DNA from: Tillandsia leiboldiana
Taxonomy: Eukaryota > Streptophyta > Magnoliopsida > Poales > Bromeliaceae
Assembly: GCA_029204045.2 (NCBI GenBank)
Contig: CM055063.1
Coordinates: forward strand, 36,117,562 to 36,181,561
Direction of reading: 5' to 3'
DNA length: 64,000 nt
Part shown: positions 58,797 through 64,000 of the stretch, one piece after another
How the letters are laid out: every line of letters begins with the position of its first letter
Numbering within the stretch: the first letter of the stretch is position 1
Program-made: the position numbers and the translations under genes
Notes under the pieces: model-generated
What the model was told of the DNA's origin: nothing
Databases searched by the model: none
The model's input: the letters and a program-made list of their open reading frames with translations, nothing else

Positions 58797-61706
58797 TTAA
58801 ATACAAACCCCACTAATCAATTCGGGAAAACATTCCCTCATCTTCGATTCCAGTTCCCAAGTCGCCTCGCGCTCTTCATGGTTGCTCCACTGGACCTTTA
58901 CATAGGGGATTGTTCGTTTGCGCAACTTCTTGTCCTCTCTCGCCAAAATCCGCACCGGCGTCTCCTCGACGCTTAAATCCTCTCGCAACTCGATGGTGGA
59001 GGCATCCAAGGCATGAGAGGGATCGGCTAGGTACTTCCGGAGCATTGAGACGTGGAACACGTTATGGACTCGTTCGAGATTTGGCGGCAGGGCTAATCGG
59101 TACGCCACCGGTCCTATGCGTTCTAGGATCTCGAATGGTCCTACGTACCTCGGGCTTAACTTTCCCTTTATGCCGAAGCGTCGGTTCCCCTTGGAGGGCG
59201 AAACTCGGAGCAACGCATGTTCACCCACCATAAACTCTAAGTCTCGGCGTCTGTTGTCCGCGTAGCTTTTCTGTCTGCTCTGGGCGGTCAGTAGTCTTTG
59301 TCTAATCAATCGCACCTTTGCTTCGGTCTCCTCCACCAGATCTGGGCCCAGAAACTTACGCTCACCCAAGTCGTCCTAGCATATTGGAGACCGACAGCGG
59401 CGCCCGTACAGGGCCTCGTATGGTGCCATCTGAATGCTGGCCTGGTAACTGTTATTGTAGGCAAATTCCACTAGGGGCAGACACCGTGCCCACCCTTCGC
59501 CCAGGTCCAAAACGCATGCCCGAAGCATGTCCTCCACAATTTGTATCACCCGCTCTGATTGTCCATCGGTCTGCGGGTGAAAAGCCGTACTGAAGTGCAA
59601 CTTGGTTCCCATTGCTCGCTGCAGGCTCTGCCAAAAGTTTGACACAAATCGCGTGTCCCTGTCCGACGTGATGGACGTCGGCACCCCATGCAACCTTACT
59701 ATCTCGTTGATGTAGGTTTGCGCCAGTCGTTCCCGCGCCCACATCGTGTGTATGGGCAGAAAGTGGGCCGATTTCGTCAGACGGTCCACGATTACCCATA
59801 TTGCATCGTGTCCCTGTGACGATCTCGGGAACCCGGTCACAAAATCCATGGTAATCATGTCCCACTTCCACACAGGCACCGGTAAGGGTTGCAATTTTCC
59901 TGCTGGACGCTGGTGTTCGGCCTTCACTCGTTGGCACACCAGGCAGTGTGCCACAAACCGAGTCACGTCTCCCTTCATTTTGGGCCACCAGAAGGTCTGT
60001 TTGACGTCCTTGTACATCTTCGTTCCCCCGGGATGCGCTGTATATGGAGCGGTATGCGCCTCCCGCAGGATCTCCTCTTTGAGTTCCGGTAGATCCGGCA
60101 CACAGATTCGTCCCCGAAATCGTATCGTGCCGTCGGAGTTTACTGTGAAATCACCTCATTGGTCGGCAGTCACTCTATTTCGCACCAGCTGGAGTTGGTC
60201 ATCAGTCGATTGCCCTTCGAGGATTCTGTCCAGCAAGGTAGGTCTGACCACCAGTGTCAGAAGTTGTTCGACTATACCCGCTGGTACTACTTCTAGTCTT
60301 AATCGCGAAAACTCCGCAATCAGACTATCTTGCTGGGTGATGGCACTTATCCCTGCCTTTTCGGCCTGCCCCTTACGGCTCAGGGCGTCGGCCACCACGT
60401 TTGCCTTTCCCGGGTGGTAGTGGATCGTTAAATCGTAATCCTTCAGTAGCTCGAGCCACCGTCTTTGTCGCAAATTTAACTCCTTTTGGGTGAAAAGGTA
60501 CTTAAGACTTTTATGATCTGAGTACACATTGCAGTGTGCCCCATACAGGTAGTGTCTCCAAAGCTTGAGGACGAACACAACCGCTGCGAGTTCCAAATCA
60601 TGCACGGGGTAGTTTCGCTCGTATTCCTTGAGCTGCCTTGACGCATAGGCTATAACCTTTCCCCGTTGCATGAGCACTCCACCCAGTCCGTTTCGCGACG
60701 CATCGCAATACACTTCATAATCCTCCCCTGGTTCCGGCAGGGCGAGAATCGGAGCTCGCGTCAATCTATCCTTGAGCTCCTCGAAGCTTCTCTGACATTT
60801 GTCCGTCCAGATGAACTTTTCCCCCTTTTTAGTCAAGCGGTTTAAGGGGGTGGCTATCTTGGAGAAACCCTTCACGAAGCGCCGGTAGTACCCGGCTAAT
60901 CCTAGAAAGCTTCGAACCTCTGTTACCGTCGTCGGTTGGGACCAGTCCGTCACCGAATCTATCTTCTTCGGATCGACTGCGACTCCAGCCGCTGAGATTA
61001 CGTGCCCCAAGAAGCCAACCTCTCGGAGCCAAAACTCACACTTTTTGAGTTTGGCGTAGAGTTTCTGTTCCCGTAGGGTCTGGAGGACTGTGCGCAGATG
61101 TTCTTCATGTTCCTCGTCTGTACGGGAGTAGATGAGGATATCGTCGATGAAGACCACCACGAATAAATCCAGGAAGGGTTTGAATACCCTGTTCATCATG
61201 TCCATGAACACCGCCGGGGCATTCGTGAGCCCGAACGGCATTACTGTAAATTCGTAATGACCGTAGCGAGTCCGAAACGCCGTTTTGGGGATGTCCTCCC
61301 CCTTGACCTGGACCTGATGATAGCCCGACTGCAGGTCAATCTTTGAAAACACCGTCACCCCCTGTAGTTGGTCGAAGAGGTCGTCGATCCTTGGCAGGGG
61401 GTACTTGTTCTTAACGGTGACCTTATTTATCTCCCGGTAGTCGATGCACAACCGGAGACTTCCGTCCTTCTTCCTCACAAACAGGACGGGCGCGCCCCAG
61501 GGTGACGCGCTAGGCCTGATGAAGCCCTTATCCAAAAGGTCCTCCAACTGTGCCTTGAGTTCCTTCAGCTCCGCGAAGGCCATCCTGTACGGTGCCTTGG
61601 TGATGGGTTTGGTGCCGGGGAGTAGTTCAATAGGGAAGTCGACTTCTCGTTCCGGCGGCGCTCCGGGGAGCTCTGCCGGAAACACGTCCGGAAATTTCCT
61701 TACCAC
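58797..61706 (-). pseudogene. pol: Chromovirus pol: RT, RNase H, integrase, chromodomain, two stops
   Basis: Read in one minus-strand frame. Reverse transcriptase: LCIDYREINKVTVKNKYPLP, FSKIDLQSGYHQV and the catalytic FIDDILIYS. RNase H: YCDASRNGLGGVLMQ, ASRQLKEYERNYPVHDLELA and YSDHKSLKYL. After a TGA at 60158-60156, integrase: the HHCC zinc finger ending CLVCQRVK, the core Asp in WDMITMDFVTGFP, the second in TSDRDTRF, and Glu in HPQTDGQSERV. A TAG at 59378-59376 replaces the usual Trp in CRSPICW. The C-terminus has VGPFEILERIGPVAYRL and the chromodomain-like VKVQWSNHEEREATWELE. No frameshift separates the parts; nonsense mutations are the visible lesions. A further in-frame TAG lies just upstream, near 61745, where the protease should be. 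Confidence 0.92.
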
Positions 61707-61745
61707 GGGACCGCTGATCCTTATTTGGGGAGCGGCCCTGAACTA

Positions 61746-62015
61746 CCTATCGGCCCATTGGGTCCTCGGCTGCAAGGCATAGGGTGGAGCCTATTTATCC
61801 CTTGCATGGCCCTTAACGGGCCCCGAGTACACAAGGTTCTCCTATGCTTCGAAGCCCACCCGCGCACATCGGCCGGGGGAGGCTTCGCCTAATACTTAAG
61901 GATTTTAGAGCGAGGGAGGGAGAGAGAGAGAGTCTAACAGGGGTAGCTGGCTAAGGTGTGACCGGTGTTCCTAATCTAAGATGAGAAGAGAGAAACCACA
62001 AATTACCTGCCATTA
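61746..62015 (-). other. Region where protease should be; no protease motif
   Basis: About 270 bp between the gag stop and the start of the RT-linked frame. No DTG/DSG aspartic-protease motif is seen in any frame; there is a short (GA)n run (61914-61932). The protease has been deleted or replaced. Confidence 0.6.
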
Positions 62016-63305
62016 CTAGGTCTGGGACGTCGCGTCCTCCACTGTAGTATCCCGGGGAGTCCGTCCACAGCCCTTGGGCCAGCGTCGTACGGCGTGCTGG
62101 GGAAGGGACTTGACGTCTGAGGAGTCTGCGGATTGCTGGTCGTCAGGCGAATCCTTTGGCTGAACGGGGGCCGCAGCACTCTCTGGTCCTTTCTGCTGTG
62201 GTTGCGCGGCGGCGGCGGGGATGGGCCTCTGAGGGCAGAAGGCACGGGAGTGGTCCGGTAAGCCGCACTGATTGCAGTAATGGTACCTCCACGTACATTC
62301 TGCCACCGGGTGAGCACCCTCGCAGATTACGCACGGTCCCCGAGGTGGTTTCGCATTCCTTGCTGGTGTCGGTTCGTCCTTCCGTGCTTTCTCCGGACGT
62401 CCTCCTTCTCGGCCCTCCGGGGCGGGGCCCCCTTGCGGAACGGGTGTAGCAGTCTTCTCTGTCCCCTCCGGTCGCGGTGCCGGAGGCCTGGTGGTGCCCG
62501 GTTTCCGTGGGCACTCGTAGCGTGCGTGTCCTGGTTTGCCACATCGGTAGCAGTGGCCGTGACTCCATGGACAATCAGTCACCTGATGCGCCCCACTGCA
62601 TATGGGACACGGCTTCCTCTGCGGTTTGGATTCTCCTCTCTTTGCCTTTCCAAAGTTCCCCTCTGTAAAGGCCGTCCATGTCGGTAGCGGGTCGTTTGTA
62701 GACGGATCCGGGCGTACCGTCTTCCACCAGATGCGTGCATTCCCTTCGAGAAAGTGGACGGCTAGTGGAACCCGCTCGTGCTCCTCCATCAGTAGGTCCT
62801 CGAAGAGTTTTTCCATGGTATCCACCCATTTCTCGACGACCCATGGATCGGTCGTCTCTCCCTCGAAAGTGGGAGGGTCATACTTCTTGAGCTTAGTCAA
62901 ATTCGTCATGATCCTTTCTCGCGTCGTTCGTTGCTCCGTGATCCCTCCTGCAGCGGCGGACCCCCCAAGAGTAGGGGTCGTTCCTGCCTCCCCCGCTGTC
63001 GCTCCCAACACGGGCCCCGAGGTCGTCGGAGTGGGTACATCCCTTGGGGATGGGGACTGTTCCGTCGTCGTACCACCCGTCCCTTGCGGTCCCGTAGCGG
63101 GTGCGGTGGTTTCGGGCGGAGGGGTCGGATCGCGCTCGGCTGGCGCGGTTGCCTGTCGCTGCGTCAGGTGACGAACCTGCTCCGTCAGCGTCGCTAACTG
63201 CCCGGCCATTTCCCGCAGTTGTCGTCGGAGGAGCTGGTTCTCTGCGGTGGTCGGGGTCACTCTGTCCGCGTCCGCATTCTCGGTGGACGATCTAGTCCGG
63301 GCCAT
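62016..63305 (-). pseudogene. gag: Chromovirus gag, shortened capsid domain, several zinc knuckles
   Basis: The start is the ATG at 63305 (MARTRSSTENAD), followed by a coiled-coil-like LLRRQLREMAGQLATLTEQV. The capsid domain begins normally (KKYDPPTFEGETTDPWVVEK, AVHFLEGNARIWWKTV) but stops after PTWTAF and passes directly into EGNFGKAKRGESKPQ and the knuckles, so the second half of Retrotrans_gag is absent. Cysteine motifs: CPICSGAHQVTDC, CYRCGKPGHARYEC, CVICEGAHPVAEC and CNQCGLPDHSRAFC. The frame itself is open (429 codons), but an intact capsid is unlikely. Confidence 0.85.
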
Positions 63306-63526
63306 CGTCCGCCATAAACAAAGAAACCATGTTAACCCTAAGGTTATAACCCTATCACCCTGTCTTACGATTACACCTACATTACGTCCCCTTTTCCCCG
63401 TACTCTCACGTACTACGCACCTATACCTTGGTTATCTCATGTCTAATTTGCTTGTGGTACCCTACACTGTGGATGTGGATCACGTCTACTATGGTTATGG
63501 TTGTTTTTCTCTGATACCATTTAATC
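63306..63526 (-). other. Chromovirus leader with primer-binding site
   Basis: Between the LTR boundary at 63527 and the gag ATG. Contains TGGTATCAGAG (minus strand, 63519-63509), complementary to initiator Met-tRNA. It is the complete form of the leader that is truncated at 56180-56349. Confidence 0.85.
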
Positions 63527-64000
63527 TGTCACGCCCCAGGGGGTTTTTGAGTCTATCGAAGCGGAAAATCGCGTGTATCTTTTTTTTTCTTCTTAACAAG
63601 GTAATTTAAACCTCATCCCCGGTGCGTGCCAGACCGCCACATACACAAATTCTCCCTGCCCACGGACAGAGTCTCCTTTGTATATGCACGGCGTCTCATT
63701 TACAACAACATACATCAAACACCAACCATCAACCATACAATAGACATACATCATCAAGCGGAATATTAAAGCGGCATCAGTGTTTAGAAAGGATAAAGCC
63801 AGCGGTTGCAAAACCCGTGCCCACACGGCACTTCGTTTTGAGAAAACCCTTTCGAAGTCATTTGGTTTATCATGAAAACGTGCTGCATAAGAAAACATCA
63901 CCAAAAGAACCGAAATATAAAAGTACACCTCATCCACAGCGCTAAGTAATACATGTCCACGAATAATGCGACCCACAAGCAAATTAACTAATTAAAGCAT
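63527..64000 (-). repeat. 5' LTR of minus-strand chromovirus, partial
   Basis: The first 474 bp of the LTR, almost identical to 56350-56820. It includes the same 129-codon minus-strand frame (63593-63982). The rest lies beyond the window. Confidence 0.88.

Larger units (their letters stand above)
56350..64000 (-). mobile_element. Tekay/Del-like Ty3/gypsy chromovirus, defective, 5' LTR runs off window
   Basis: Minus-strand element: 3' LTR 56350-58761, internal 58762-63526, 5' LTR 63527 to beyond 64000. The primer site CTCTGATACCA (63509-63519, plus strand) matches initiator Met-tRNA. Gene order on the minus strand is gag, RT, RNase H, integrase and a chromodomain-like tail, the Ty3/gypsy order. 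Protease is missing, gag is shortened and pol has two in-frame stops, so it is nonautonomous. Confidence 0.9.

Noticed and set aside
1..64000. CRISPR arrays, prokaryotic operons, tRNA genes
   Set aside because: No regularly spaced short repeats, no ribosome-binding-site gene clusters and no cloverleaf with intact A and B boxes were recognised; the DNA is plant nuclear.

Overview
This is repeat-rich plant nuclear DNA, probably from a monocot. The reasons are GT-AG spliced genes, a very GC-rich first exon, a Cassandra element with 5S rRNA-derived LTRs, Ty3/gypsy elements primed by initiator Met-tRNA, and MULE and PIF/Harbinger transposons. No species can be named from the sequence alone. About 12 kb is one host gene; almost everything else is nested transposable elements.

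1-11962 (minus strand): a seven-exon gene for the plant homologue of ARMC8/GID5, an armadillo-repeat subunit of the CTLH/GID ubiquitin ligase. Its 3' end lies outside the window. Its introns hold a PIF/Harbinger MITE, a MULE-like nonautonomous element, a foldback element and a duplicated-inverted segment.

12194-39367: a 27.2 kb Mutator-like element (MULE) with long terminal inverted repeats and a perfect 9-bp target duplication (ATATTTTTA), inserted about 220 bp upstream of the ARMC8 start codon. It carries a mudrA-type transposase gene, broken by a frameshift and by a retrotransposon, and an apparently intact six-exon plant mobile domain (PMD) gene of about 599 aa. The retrotransposon (15728-35141, 5-bp duplication GTTCG) is a large gag-only LTR element. 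It appears twice around a 100-N gap, but SNPs, an indel and an insertion show that the outer and inner LTRs pair up as two overlapping contigs of one element, so about 9 kb is probably falsely duplicated. One LTR carries a 1.5 kb terminal-inverted-repeat element that captured an arabinogalactan-protein gene.

40150-46850: a five-copy, about 160-bp minisatellite interrupted by a 576-bp Cassandra TRIM with two apparently identical LTRs (duplication GATCA), followed by a PIF/Harbinger gene pair: an intact-looking Myb/SANT-like ORF1 and a transposase killed by a stop and a frameshift. 46880-49423 holds Tourist-like elements and clusters of strong G/C palindromes.

49424-53165: mostly AT-rich intergenic DNA with a possible solo LTR and a small coding fragment. 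53166-64000: three nested LTR elements. A diverged relative of the gag-only LTR is cut by a plus-strand chromovirus LTR and leader, which is cut by a minus-strand Tekay/Del-like chromovirus whose gag is truncated, whose protease is missing and whose pol has two in-frame stops. The primer-binding site, polypurine flank and LTR tip of this chromovirus resemble those of the gag-only element, so its family is the best visible candidate for the autonomous helper.
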